A stretch of 64,000 bases of DNA from Methanobrevibacter ruminantium. GTDB taxonomy: Archaea; Methanobacteriota; Methanobacteria; Methanobacteriales; Methanobacteriaceae. Positions 9,163 through 17,545 of the stretch are shown one piece after another. The stretch is taken from assembly GCA_004553595.1 (NCBI GenBank), contig SFKZ01000009.1, positions 9,396 through 73,395 of the forward strand, written 5' to 3'. The notes beneath the pieces were generated by a model. That model saw nothing but the letters and a program-made list of their open reading frames with translations, searched no databases and was not told the origin of the DNA. The first letter of the stretch is position 1. The number at the start of each line of letters is the position of its first letter. The translations under genes were made by a program, and so were the position numbers.

Positions 9163-9623
9163 ATTACCACCATTTATAGATTATCAAACCAATTGATAAA
9201 CTAAACAAACCATAATTTTAAAAAAATGTAAAATTATTTATTGCCCAATAAAACTAAGCAAATAAGAACAAGAACAAAACAAACAAAAATGCAAAGCCCC
9301 TAACTCAAAACATCCCTACATTAAATAAATAACGTGAAAAAGTTATAAATTTAATCATAAAATCTGTTAACGGATAGTTAACTCAATTTATTATTTTAAT
9401 AAACACATATATAAACATGCTAGAAAAACATGAACAACAATTACAAGATGACATCAATATTGATGTCAAACTGTAAATTTTTTTAAAAATATTGAATCTA
9501 AAAGTATTTTAGAAAAAATAATATATAAAACAAATCAAATAATAATTAGAAAGTGATTTTTTAATATAAACATGAAAAATATCTAATTGCTAAATTCCAA
9601 AGAAAAAAAATAATGGTGAAAAT
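9163..9623. promoter_or_regulatory. Divergent intergenic region with TATA box, 20-bp palindrome and T-run
   Basis: The gap between the regulator pair and the TatD gene. On the plus strand a TATA box (ATATATAAA, 9407-9415) is followed 34 bases later by a perfect 20-bp palindrome (9449-9468) and then seven T residues (9478-9484). Upstream, GTTAAC occurs twice, separated by five bases (about 9366-9382), and overlaps an ATAGTTAACT motif (9374-9383). The rest is AT-rich without open frames. The arrangement suits either an operator or a very short transcript ended by a hairpin. Confidence 0.5.
9449..9468. repeat. Perfect 20-bp palindrome
   Basis: TGACATCAATATTGATGTCA reads the same on both strands over all 20 positions. 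As RNA it would fold into an 8-bp stem with an ATAT loop, followed ten bases later by a T7 run. As DNA it is a typical dimeric-regulator site. It is about 155 bases ahead of the TatD gene and about 290 ahead of the regulator pair. Confidence 0.85.
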
Positions 9624-10382
9624 ATGATTGATACACATATGCATGCTGATTCAAGAAGCAGTGAAGACTTTGAAAAGATGTTCATTAGCGGAATAGACAC
9701 CGCAATTACCTGCTCATACTACCCATATAAAATTGATAATGACCCTAAAATACTTTTAAACCACTTGAATAGAATCCTAAACTTTGAACCTGGAAGAGCC
9801 GGAGAATATGGTCTTGACTTAAGGGTTGCACTGGGAATTCATCCAGTTAATGCATTGGAGGATAATGACATCATATTTGAAGCATTAGAGACTTGGATAG
9901 AAAACAAGGAAATTATAGCGATTGGAGAAATAGGATTGGATGAAAATACTGATTTGGAAAAGGAAGTCTTTAAAAAGCAATTGGAATTGGCAGATAGAAC
10001 AGAATCAAAAGTAATCATCCACACTCCAAGAAGAAATAAGCTTGAAGTCCTAAAGGACATTAAGGAAATCGTGCTTGAAAGAATCAACCCAAAACTTGTT
10101 GTCATTGATCATATAAATCTTAACACCATTGAAGAGATAATTGATGAGGAATTCACCATAGGATTGACTGTACAGCCTCAAAAGATGGAAGTCGAAGAGG
10201 CAATTGAAATATTGGACAAATACGGCTTTGATAAATTCCTATTGAATAGTGATATTAGCAATAAGCCATCTAATCCACTTTCTGTTCCAAAAACAGTAAG
10301 AACACTAAAAAGATTAGGATATGATAAAAAAGAGATTGATAAGGTAGCATTTGAAAATGCTAAAAAGTTCTTTAATATTTAA
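9624..10382 (+). CDS. TatD-family metal-dependent hydrolase
   Basis: A 252-residue TIM-barrel metallohydrolase of the archaeal TatD-like group. Metal-ligand motifs are in the expected order: H5 and H7 (DTHMHAD), the glutamate in IGEIGLDE, a histidine in VIIHTPR, another in VVIDHIN, and the aspartate in LLNSDIS. Bacterial TatD enzymes are DNases; the archaeal relatives have no established substrate, so the exact reaction is unknown. The start is preceded by GGTGA. The gene appears monocistronic. Confidence 0.85.
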   Translation: MIDTHMHADSRSSEDFEKMFISGIDTAITCSYYPYKIDNDPKILLNHLNRILNFEPGRAGEYGLDLRVALGIHPVNALEDNDIIFEALETWIENKEIIAIGEIGLDENTDLEKEVFKKQLELADRTESKVIIHTPRRNKLEVLKDIKEIVLERINPKLVVIDHINLNTIEEIIDEEFTIGLTVQPQKMEVEEAIEILDKYGFDKFLLNSDISNKPSNPLSVPKTVRTLKRLGYDKKEIDKVAFENAKKFFNI

Positions 10383-10484
10383 ATTAAAAAAATTATCATG
10401 AATCAAAAGTTTTTTTTCAATATTTAAATAACAAAATAAATAAAAAAAAATAAAAAAATCTTAATGAATGGAATAACTTAATAA

Positions 10485-10922
10485 TTATTCCTTAATTAAT
10501 TTTTCTGCAATCAATGTAGCAGACTCCACCATTTTAGGGCATAATTCAGTAAAAAGCTTATTTTCCACTGCATATTCCACTCCTTCTTTAGTTTTTATAT
10601 CGCATCCCAATAATTCATTGCATATATAAGAACCATTTTTAGATTCAAATTCCTCTAGGAATTTAACGCAAACATCATCAGACTTTAGTTTGCTATCGGC
10701 ATCCCCGACTTCACTTTGACCATACTTTAATCCTAAAGCCATTAATGCACCAGTGCATGCTCCACAAACCTCACCTTTACGCATTCCGCTTCCAAAGCAT
10801 CCACCAATTTTAAGTGCCTGTTTTTCATCAATTCCAAATTCTTTAGAAAAACTTGCAAAAACAGCCTGTGCACAATTGAAATTCAATCCGAATAATTCCG
10901 CTGATCTTTCCACATGACTCAT
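10485..10922 (-). CDS. C_GCAxxG_C_C family redox/metal protein
   Basis: A 145-residue member of the family named for its conserved cysteines. Cysteines fall at 17 (NFNCAQAV), 42 (GGCFGSGM), 53 and 56 (VCGACTGAL), 85, 101, 107 and 128. The N-terminal NCAQAVF and the GxCGACTGA block are the family signatures. These proteins are usually annotated as probable redox-active or metal-binding, without a proven reaction. The ribosome site is GGGTGG. It is a single gene between AT-rich spacers. Confidence 0.82.
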   Translation of the reverse strand: MSHVERSAELFGLNFNCAQAVFASFSKEFGIDEKQALKIGGCFGSGMRKGEVCGACTGALMALGLKYGQSEVGDADSKLKSDDVCVKFLEEFESKNGSYICNELLGCDIKTKEGVEYAVENKLFTELCPKMVESATLIAEKLIKE

Positions 10923-11073
10923 AATACCACCCTAAAAGTAAAATTGAAAATAATAAATTAAAAAAATTAAATAATTGATAAAAATTATAAAAAAAGATTT
11001 AAAATAGTTGAAAAAAATTAAAAAAATAGAAAAAGAAAAGTAAATAGGAAAAACAATATGAGTATTGTCCCAA

Positions 11074-11472
11074 TTAATCTTTTCTAACTAATTTAACTCT
11101 GGATGGAGTTACAATAATTAGATTTTTGTCTTCAGATTGTGAAAGCAAGATTGCTTCTGCACCATATTGGTGTCTTAAAATCTTTAAGATTTCTCCAGCT
11201 TGTCTGAAGTCTTTTTGACTCTGTTTTTCAAGGAATTTTAAATCAAGAATTACAGGATTGTTTTCTTCAACGATTTGGTCAAAGATGTAATCCATATCAT
11301 CAACGGATTTTGGTCTGATTAAAACGATTTCATAAAAAGTTTGTTCTGGAGAAATGCTAGTGAATCCCTCTTCAAAAAATTCATCTTCTCCATAATCGCT
11401 AATTCCGTATGCACTGCCAAAGTCATCTTCTTCAAAACCAAGGCTTTTCTTTAAATTATCAGTAAAACTCAT
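11074..11472 (-). CDS. sepF: Cell-division protein SepF (archaeal)
   Basis: SepF anchors FtsZ to the membrane. In FtsZ-containing archaea lacking FtsA it is the main anchor, and it has been studied in Methanobrevibacter smithii. The 132-residue protein begins with a short amphipathic helix (MSFTDNLKKSLGF) suitable as the membrane-targeting segment, then an acidic linker to about residue 40, then the SepF core (about 45-130) with VLIRPKSVDDMDYIFDQI and PVILDLKFLEKQSQKDFRQA. The length is normal for the family. ftsZ is not in the window. Confidence 0.88.
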   Translation of the reverse strand: MSFTDNLKKSLGFEEDDFGSAYGISDYGEDEFFEEGFTSISPEQTFYEIVLIRPKSVDDMDYIFDQIVEENNPVILDLKFLEKQSQKDFRQAGEILKILRHQYGAEAILLSQSEDKNLIIVTPSRVKLVRKD

Positions 11473-11737
11473 TTTGATCTTCCCTTAAATTCGATAAAGA
11501 AAATTGATTAAATTAATTTTAAATAAATTTAAAAAAATTTTAAAAATTTTATAATATTCTATAAAAAATTTGTTTATTAATTTAAAAGTTTAATAAATTA
11601 AACTTTGTTACATTAAAGTATATATTTTTTTATAGATATAAAAGTTATTATTTTTTTAAGAAAAATGGATTTAAAAAATAGAATTCAAAAAAGATTTAAA
11701 AGAATAATAAAAAAGAAATAGAATAAATGACTAAAAA

Positions 11738-12793
11738 TTAATTTTTATCCAAATATTCTAAGATTGCATCCAATATTTTTGCTGCTCCACCAGAATACAT
11801 ATCTGCTGCAGGCAAGCCGTATTTTTCTTCAAAGCTTTCTAAAGTCATGTCTTCATCAGCATTTCTTAAGTTAATGGATAATCCGACGACTTTAGTGGTA
11901 GGTACAACAGCTTCAATAGCTTTTACCTCATAATCGATACCCCTTGGTTCACGATATGGGTGGTTTGGTCTGTGACCTACAACAACTGCATCAGGGTCTG
12001 CACCGATTAGGATACATGCAGACAATCCTCTTGGGTGAGGGTTTCCATCTTCAGTTAAGCTTGATTGCCCTTCGATAAAGATAATGTCCGGTTGGTCATT
12101 TTCCTCAACATACTTGATTGAACTTAAGATAGCTGAAGGAATGTCCATTGCAGATAAGCTTCCTGCTCTGAAGTTGAATGCAGTAGGCTGTTCCAATCCC
12201 ATTTCATCAGTGGAAATGATTGAAGATTTCATTCCTCTTTTCATAGCTTCAATTCCTAAGGATTTGGTAGTGGTTCTTTTACCGCATTCCTGGGAAGTAC
12301 CTCCAACAAAGATAACAGGTGCCTTTGCTTCATATGAGATTTTAGGCAATACTTCACAGCATTTTTCAGGTGCTACACCACATATTTTACGTACAACATC
12401 CAATCTTGGACTAATCTCTTTAATGCAAACATCATTTTGTTCAGCAAGTTTTAATAAAGATTCATTTTCAGATAAAGATAAAGATCTAAATGAAACAACT
12501 GCATTCTTACCATTTGCCAATGCTTGAACTGCATATTTTAAAGCGGTTCCTTCAGCTCCAATAGGCAACATGATTGCTACAGTATTTGCTTCAGTAGATT
12601 CAAATAAATCTGATAAGTTTGATGCCACTTCAAGACCACAGAAAGGTTTTCCTTGTTTTGCAGGGTTATCATCAAGGAATCCTACTGTTTCAATCCCTTC
12701 GAGGTTAGAGAACTTTTCTCCTCCACCTCCACATCCTACTATAATATAAGGATTTAATTCTTGAAGATCTTCAACAGAATTTATAGAATACAA
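11738..12793 (-). CDS. DUF1611 P-loop protein
   Basis: A 351-residue DUF1611 protein. The N-terminal part (about 15-130) looks like a nucleotide-binding Rossmann segment (YIIVGCGGGGEKF, VGFLDDNPAKQG). The C-terminal part has a P-loop (GGTSQECGKRTTT, about residues 163-175) and a downstream acidic motif (DIIFIEGQSSLTE). Related proteins occur beside dipeptide-epimerase-like enzymes, but no function is proven. The start is TTG: a strong GAGGAGTGATC site ends three bases before the TTG at 12791-12793, and no ATG fits as well. It is divergent from the ZPR1 gene. Confidence 0.8.
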   Translation of the reverse strand: MYSINSVEDLQELNPYIIVGCGGGGEKFSNLEGIETVGFLDDNPAKQGKPFCGLEVASNLSDLFESTEANTVAIMLPIGAEGTALKYAVQALANGKNAVVSFRSLSLSENESLLKLAEQNDVCIKEISPRLDVVRKICGVAPEKCCEVLPKISYEAKAPVIFVGGTSQECGKRTTTKSLGIEAMKRGMKSSIISTDEMGLEQPTAFNFRAGSLSAMDIPSAILSSIKYVEENDQPDIIFIEGQSSLTEDGNPHPRGLSACILIGADPDAVVVGHRPNHPYREPRGIDYEVKAIEAVVPTTKVVGLSINLRNADEDMTLESFEEKYGLPAADMYSGGAAKILDAILEYLDKN

Positions 12794-13272
12794 GTGATCA
12801 CTCCTCTTTTAAAAATTGTGTAATTTTGATAAAAATATAATATGATAAATTGTTAAACATTGAATTTTTTCAAATAAAATATATTAAATACTAATGCAAT
12901 AAATAATACAATATCCAACATTATAGAATTTATCCTAATGTATTTATATATTTATTATTATTAATAAATATTAGCATAAAACTTATTAAATTAATATTTT
13001 TGATAGATTTTCATTAGGATACTAATTTAAGTAAAATTCATTAAAAATTATAAGTATTAAAAAAATAAAAATATTATAGAAAATTAAAAAATATTATAGA
13101 AAATAAAAAAATATTGAAAATTAATTAGTTTTTAAAATATAGTTAACTATATCTACATCAATGAAATCTAAAATAGATAGTTAATATCAACTATTCAAAT
13201 TATACGATTTAGACTTAATAATTATCAATAGCTATTGCACAAGTATGAAAATTAATAAAGGAGAGAATTAAT
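12794..13272. promoter_or_regulatory. Divergent intergenic region with inverted and palindromic repeats
   Basis: A 479-base AT-rich region between the DUF1611 and ZPR1 genes. It holds TATCCTAATG at 12931-12940 and its inverse, CATTAGGATA, at 13012-13021; a TATA-like TATTTATATATTT beside the first copy (12941-12953); and a perfect 16-bp palindrome ATATAGTTAACTATAT at 13137-13152, followed by the related GATAGTTAATATCAACTAT near 13175-13195. Two short direct repeats (ATATTATAGAAAAT) lie near 13071-13102. No open frame or RNA gene is evident. Confidence 0.45.
13137..13152. repeat. 16-bp perfect palindrome upstream of the ZPR1 gene
   Basis: ATATAGTTAACTATAT is self-complementary over 16 bases and contains ATAGTTAACT, also found at 9374-9383. 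A degenerate second copy follows about 25 bases downstream. It lies 121 bases ahead of the ZPR1 start, a plausible operator position, though palindromes are more easily met by chance in such AT-rich DNA. Confidence 0.6.
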
Positions 13273-13863
13273 ATGAACACAGATGATGTTACAACTGGAA
13301 AAAGTGCAGAAATGAAAATGGATTGTCCAGTATGTGGAGGAAAAGGAACTGCAACTTACACTACTCAAACTCATGAACTTGCTTATTTTGGAGAGGTTGT
13401 TGAATCAACCATACAATGTGAAAAATGTGGATTCAGACATAATGATGTTTTGGCAACTGAACAGAAAGACCCTGCCAAACATAGTTTGCTAATTACCAAA
13501 AAATCTTTGGACTCAAGAGTGGTCAGATCCCAGTCAGCTACAGTTTCACTTCCAGAAGTTGGAATCAAAGTTGAACCTGGTCCAAAGTCTGAAGGATACA
13601 TCTCAAATGTTGAAGGAGTTATTGTAAGATTCATAGAAGCAACTGAAAGGGCATTGAATATGTTTACAGATGAAACCTCTCAAAAAAATGGAAAGATTGT
13701 TCTTGAAAACCTGCACAAGATTTTAGATGGTAAGCTTGAAACTCTCTTGCTTATCGAAGATCCATTCGGACAAAGCAAAATCATGGATGTTCGTGCAAAG
13801 ACTGAGCCATTAACTGATGAGGAACTTAAAAATCTGAAAACAGGTTATACTGTAATTGATTAA
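13273..13863 (+). CDS. ZPR1 zinc-finger domain protein
   Basis: A 196-residue single-ZPR1-domain protein. The zinc finger uses C18 and C21 (CPVCGGKG) with a second CxxC pair at 49-52 (CEKCGFRHND). The following beta-rich part includes SRVVRSQSATVSLPEVGIKVEPGP, characteristic of the family. Eukaryotic ZPR1 is a chaperone for elongation factor 1A; the archaeal one-domain version may act similarly, but this is inference. The ribosome site is AAAGGAGAG. The gene is preceded by the palindrome-bearing region. Confidence 0.85.
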   Translation: MNTDDVTTGKSAEMKMDCPVCGGKGTATYTTQTHELAYFGEVVESTIQCEKCGFRHNDVLATEQKDPAKHSLLITKKSLDSRVVRSQSATVSLPEVGIKVEPGPKSEGYISNVEGVIVRFIEATERALNMFTDETSQKNGKIVLENLHKILDGKLETLLLIEDPFGQSKIMDVRAKTEPLTDEELKNLKTGYTVID

Positions 13864-14018
13864 TTATTTAAAAATAGTGAAAATTTTAAAAGATTAAATA
13901 ATTTGAAAAATTAAAATTTTAAAAAAATTAAATAATTAAAAAAAGTAGTTAAAATTGAATTGATATAAATATTAAAAATAAAATTATTAAAAATAAAAAA
14001 ATAAGAAAATTAGAAGAT

Positions 14019-14459
14019 TTATTCTTCTATTTCTTCTTCATCTTCTTCTTGTTTTGTCATAGATAATGGAGTGAACTCATCTTCCTCTACGACATCTTTT
14101 AATTTGAGAGTCTTTTGAACATCCATAGCTAATGCATCACAATCTGCTTTAATAGCGTTTAAGTGTAATAAAATTCTTTCTTTTTCTTGGTTGATTCTTT
14201 TGATGTTAGTGTATGGATAGGTTGACTCTTTAAGCATTTCGTACTCAATGGTTGTGTATGGGTACTCATTGAGTTGTTCACAAACTTGCTTGAGGATGTC
14301 TCCTAAAAACTTGTTCATTTCCACTTTTACTCTTTCCCTGATCATTTTGTCATCATCAAGGTTTTGTTTCATTAAACGAACAACTTCTGCTTTAGCGAAA
14401 GGTAAGTATTCATCTTCCTCTTCTTCGATTTCAACATTATTGATTTCTTCTTCAGCCAT
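14019..14459 (-). CDS. Acidic protein with probable histone fold and long C-terminal helix
   Basis: Predicted 146 residues, not an annotated family I can name with certainty. Residues 19-82 match the layout of an archaeal histone: LPFAKAEVVRLMKQN as alpha1 (compare LPIAPIGRIIK in HMfB), a long amphipathic alpha2 (about 37-64), and YTTIEYEMLKES as alpha3 (compare KTIKAEDIELA). The Arg-Lys pair that contacts DNA before alpha3 in HMf histones is replaced by Pro-Tyr. A further predicted helix with coiled-coil character covers 84-119. Both tails are strongly acidic. The ribosome site is GGAG. Histone-fold assignment is my inference; a generic helical protein is the alternative. Confidence 0.65.
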   Translation of the reverse strand: MAEEEINNVEIEEEEDEYLPFAKAEVVRLMKQNLDDDKMIRERVKVEMNKFLGDILKQVCEQLNEYPYTTIEYEMLKESTYPYTNIKRINQEKERILLHLNAIKADCDALAMDVQKTLKLKDVVEEDEFTPLSMTKQEEDEEEIEE

Positions 14460-14787
14460 AATAACGTCTCCATAATAAATATTATAAATTTTATTAATAA
14501 TTGATTACAACTGAATTATTAACTGGCTAATGCAATAATTAGTTCATAAAAATTTATCATAAGTATGAAAATTACAATAAAAATTTTAATATTAATAAAA
14601 TTTATCTAAATTTTAAATAAATCATGAAAAGCAAGTGAAATGTAAATTTAGATAAAAAATTATTTTTATTTTTTAATAAAAATTGATTTAAAATCTAAAA
14701 AATCCATTTGCTTATCTAGATGTAATAATATATTTGTTTAAAGGAATATATAAAGGTATCGCATTATTTTAATTTTATGATTATTTT

Positions 14788-14817
14788 TTCATATAGTTTA
14801 CTCTATGACTATATGAA
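14788..14817. repeat. 9-bp inverted repeat, 12-base spacer
   Basis: TTCATATAG at 14788-14796 and its exact reverse complement CTATATGAA at 14809-14817 flank TTTACTCTATGA. It lies about 34 bases downstream of a plus-strand TATA-like sequence. It could be an operator or a transcript hairpin. Confidence 0.65.
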
Positions 14818-14946
14818 TAATTATAGCAAAAGTCAATAATTTTGATAGCTTATAAAAATTGAAAAATCCCTTTTTTAAAATTATGAATTATGTGAAAAAT
14901 ATAAAAATTATTAATTGAAAAATCAATGAAAATTGTTGTAAAAAAT

Positions 14947-14966
14947 AGGAATAATATACTATTCCT
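14947..14966. repeat. 7-bp inverted repeat with 6-base spacer
   Basis: AGGAATA (14947-14953) and TATTCCT (14960-14966) are exact inverses around ATATAC. It is isolated in the gap, about 160 bases from the nearest coding end (15127). An operator or RNA hairpin role is speculative. Confidence 0.5.
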
Positions 14967-15126
14967 GAAACAAAGTGAAATATGAAAAAAATATAAAAAA
15001 TATTAAAAATTTAAAAATTTAAAAATTTAAAAAACAGCAAAAAATTGGGAATGAAATTGATGTGAAAATAATAATAAAAATAATAAATAAGAAATAAATA
15101 AAATTTTATTTTAAAAACCAATAATT

Positions 15127-15384
15127 TTAGTCAGCACAAGGATCCAGATTGAATGCATACCTGTATTCTTGGTTTACAATATTGGAACCTTCAAATCTTC
15201 CATCGATAATGCTTGAAATCTTTTCGATTGAATCAAGTGAAAGCTCTTTTCCTTCTGCTATTGGGAAGAAGAAAGTGATTACATCATCAGTTATGAGATA
15301 ATTCAATTCAAAATCTTCCTTTTCAAATTCACCTTTAAATACTTCAGTGAGTTTTTCTTCTATACTATTTTCAAGATTTGCCAT
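15127..15384 (-). CDS. Small conserved-looking protein of unknown function
   Basis: I do not recognise this 85-residue acidic protein. It has a good GAGGTGA ribosome site directly before its ATG, coding-like composition, and mixed alpha/beta content (an N-terminal helix, then LNYLITDDVITFFFPI as a likely beta hairpin). No membrane segment or metal motif is visible; one cysteine is at the extreme C-terminus. It follows nadC on the same strand after 155 bases and could be cotranscribed. Confidence 0.65.
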   Translation of the reverse strand: MANLENSIEEKLTEVFKGEFEKEDFELNYLITDDVITFFFPIAEGKELSLDSIEKISSIIDGRFEGSNIVNQEYRYAFNLDPCAD

Positions 15385-15539
15385 AATTTCACCTCATATT
15401 AAAAGTTATATTTATATTAAGCAATAAGGCATATAAACTTATCCATAAGCCAATAAGCCGAAAAGGTTTTTATCCAATAAAACAAAAATTTAAAAAATTA
15501 TCAAATTCCAATATGACTAAAGGAAATAAATCCATCAAA

Positions 15540-16370
15540 CTAATCCATATCCAAGCTGAAATTCAAGCTGCTTGCCTGATGAGTAATTGAACCTAATGAA
15601 ATGATGTCAACATCCAATGGAGCATAATCCAATATGTTGTCTTCAGTGATTCCACCGGAAATCTCAATCAATACATCTTTTCTCAAATCATTTTCCTCTA
15701 AAGCATTTAAGGTATCTTGAGCTTCATCTGGAGACATATTGTCAAACATTACAATGTCTGCACCATTTTCACAGGCAATTATTGCATCTTCAGTTGATTC
15801 CACTTCAATTTCAATCTTTTTGGAAAAGCTATTGTTCTCTTTAGCCAATTCGAGAGCCTTTTTGACTGAACCGACAACAGCAATATGATTGTCCTTAATC
15901 AAAATCATGTCATCCAATGCAGATCTGTGAGGGTCTCCACCACCAATGGAAATAGCTAGCTTATCATACTTTTGAAGTGCAGGCGCAGTCTTACGGGTTC
16001 CTGCAACCCTTATCTTAGGATTCACATCATGAACCTTTTTGACTATCCTGTTTGTTATTGTTGCAACACCAGACATTCTCATAAGCAAATTAAGTGCAGT
16101 ACGCTCCAAAAGAAGAATCTTTCGAGCATTTCCTTCAAGCTCTAAAAGGACATCCCCTTTGGAAATTGCATCCCCATCCTTTTTAGAGGAGATGATTTCA
16201 ATGCCATAGTCTGAAAACATTTCCTTTATGATTTCAATTCCTGCAAGGATTCCATCATCTTTAGTAATCAATTTAGCATAAAATATCTTATTTTCTGGAA
16301 TTAATGCATTTGAAGTGATATCTCCAAAACCTTCATCTTCCCTAAGCATGTATTTTATAATTTCATCCAT
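15540..16370 (-). CDS. nadC: Nicotinate-nucleotide pyrophosphorylase (carboxylating)
   Basis: Quinolinate phosphoribosyltransferase converts quinolinate and PRPP to nicotinate mononucleotide and CO2 in de novo NAD synthesis. The 276-residue length is typical. Landmarks are the N-terminal EDEGFGDITSNALI, the active-site stretch RTALNLLMRMSGVAT, AGTRKTAPALQKYDKLAISIGGG (PRPP/quinolinate binding), LIKDNHIA, and IEVEVES with the C-terminal barrel strands MFDNM and EISGGI. The start follows GGTGTA. nadA, which makes its substrate, lies 2 kb away on the other strand, separated by rnz and a channel gene. Confidence 0.95.
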   Translation of the reverse strand: MDEIIKYMLREDEGFGDITSNALIPENKIFYAKLITKDDGILAGIEIIKEMFSDYGIEIISSKKDGDAISKGDVLLELEGNARKILLLERTALNLLMRMSGVATITNRIVKKVHDVNPKIRVAGTRKTAPALQKYDKLAISIGGGDPHRSALDDMILIKDNHIAVVGSVKKALELAKENNSFSKKIEIEVESTEDAIIACENGADIVMFDNMSPDEAQDTLNALEENDLRKDVLIEISGGITEDNILDYAPLDVDIISLGSITHQASSLNFSLDMD

Positions 16371-16574
16371 TTTTACACCAAAATTATTGAAAACAATTAT
16401 AAAAAATCAAATATCAATTACAATAATATATGTTTTAAACTATTAATATATTTTATATATTTAAATCAATTATATATATGTAGATTAACAAAATATAAAT
16501 TATAAGACAAAAGAATTATTTAATCTGGTTAATTCTATCTTAGAATAGCTGAAAAATTTAATTTAAGTGATTTT

Positions 16575-17522
16575 ATGGAAATTACATTTTTAGGAACCTC
16601 ATCTGCAGTGCCTTCAAAATATAGGAACCATGCAGGAATCATTTTGAAATACTTTAAGGACACACTGCTCTTTGATTGTGGGGAAGGAACACAAAGGCAA
16701 TTGACTTACGCTAGAATAAGTCCCATGAAAATAGACAAGATATTCATCAGCCACTATCATGGAGACCATATCCTCGGTTTGGCAGGACTCATTCAATCCA
16801 TGGGATTTAGAGGAAGAGAAAATGATTTGGACATCTATGGGCCTAAAGGATTGGAAAAGATTATAGGCGTGATTTCCAACTATGGATTTTTCCAGATAAA
16901 CTTTAGAATCAATATTCATGAAATCGATGAAGGAGTGGTTGTGGAAACTGATGAATACATCATCAAGTCAATCATTGCTGAACACAACATTCCGAATATA
17001 GCTTATTCAATTTATGAAAAGAAAAAGCCTCGCTTCTTAAGAGAAAAGGCTATTGAACTTGGTGTTCCCGTAGGCCCTGCCTTTGGAAAGCTTCATAGCG
17101 GCCAGGAAGTTGAAGTGGATGGAAAGATCATCAAGCCAGAACAGGTATTGGGACCTCCAAGAGCTGGAAAGAAAGTCACTTACTCTGGAGATACAAGGCC
17201 TTGTGAAAAGCTTATTGAACTTGCTAAAGAAAGCGATGTCTTGATTCATGAAGCAACATATGAAGATGCAGACCAGGACAAGGCAATTGAAAATTGCCAT
17301 TCCACATCAAAGGAAGCTGCAGAAATAGCTAAAGAGGCAAATGTTAAGCTATTGGTCTTGACTCACATAAGCACAAGGTATACAAGTGATTTAAACATAA
17401 AAAATGAAGCAAAAGAAATATTTGAAAATACCATTGTGGCTAATGACTTTACTGAAATAAACATTGGCAAAGACAAGACATCAATAAATTTCAAGAACAT
17501 ACTTACTGTAAACAATGATTAA
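16575..17522 (+). CDS. rnz: Ribonuclease Z (tRNA 3' processing endonuclease)
   Basis: A zinc metallo-beta-lactamase-fold nuclease that cuts the 3' trailer from tRNA precursors. The 315-residue protein has the zinc motif at H60, H62, D64, H65 (SHYHGDH), a further histidine in AEHNIPN, the aspartate in YSGDTRPC and a late histidine in LTHISTRY. The exosite insertion around residues 150-190 is present, as in short-form RNase Z. The ribosome site is GTGAT. The next gene begins 23 bases after its stop. Confidence 0.95.
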   Translation: MEITFLGTSSAVPSKYRNHAGIILKYFKDTLLFDCGEGTQRQLTYARISPMKIDKIFISHYHGDHILGLAGLIQSMGFRGRENDLDIYGPKGLEKIIGVISNYGFFQINFRINIHEIDEGVVVETDEYIIKSIIAEHNIPNIAYSIYEKKKPRFLREKAIELGVPVGPAFGKLHSGQEVEVDGKIIKPEQVLGPPRAGKKVTYSGDTRPCEKLIELAKESDVLIHEATYEDADQDKAIENCHSTSKEAAEIAKEANVKLLVLTHISTRYTSDLNIKNEAKEIFENTIVANDFTEINIGKDKTSINFKNILTVNND

Positions 17523-17545
17523 AAAGACTGGAAGAGGAAGATAAA

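Larger units (their letters stand above)
14460..15126. promoter_or_regulatory. 667-base gap with two inverted repeats
   Basis: The longest gene-free stretch of the window. It contains TATA-like DNA around 14743-14754 (GAATATATAAAG, usable on either strand), a 9-bp inverted repeat TTCATATAG/CTATATGAA at 14788-14796 and 14809-14817 with a 12-base spacer, and a palindrome AGGAATA-ATATAC-TATTCCT at 14947-14966. An AAAAATTT motif is repeated three times near 15005-15030. No convincing open frame is present. A small RNA or an unusually long leader for the histone-like gene is possible. Confidence 0.4.
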
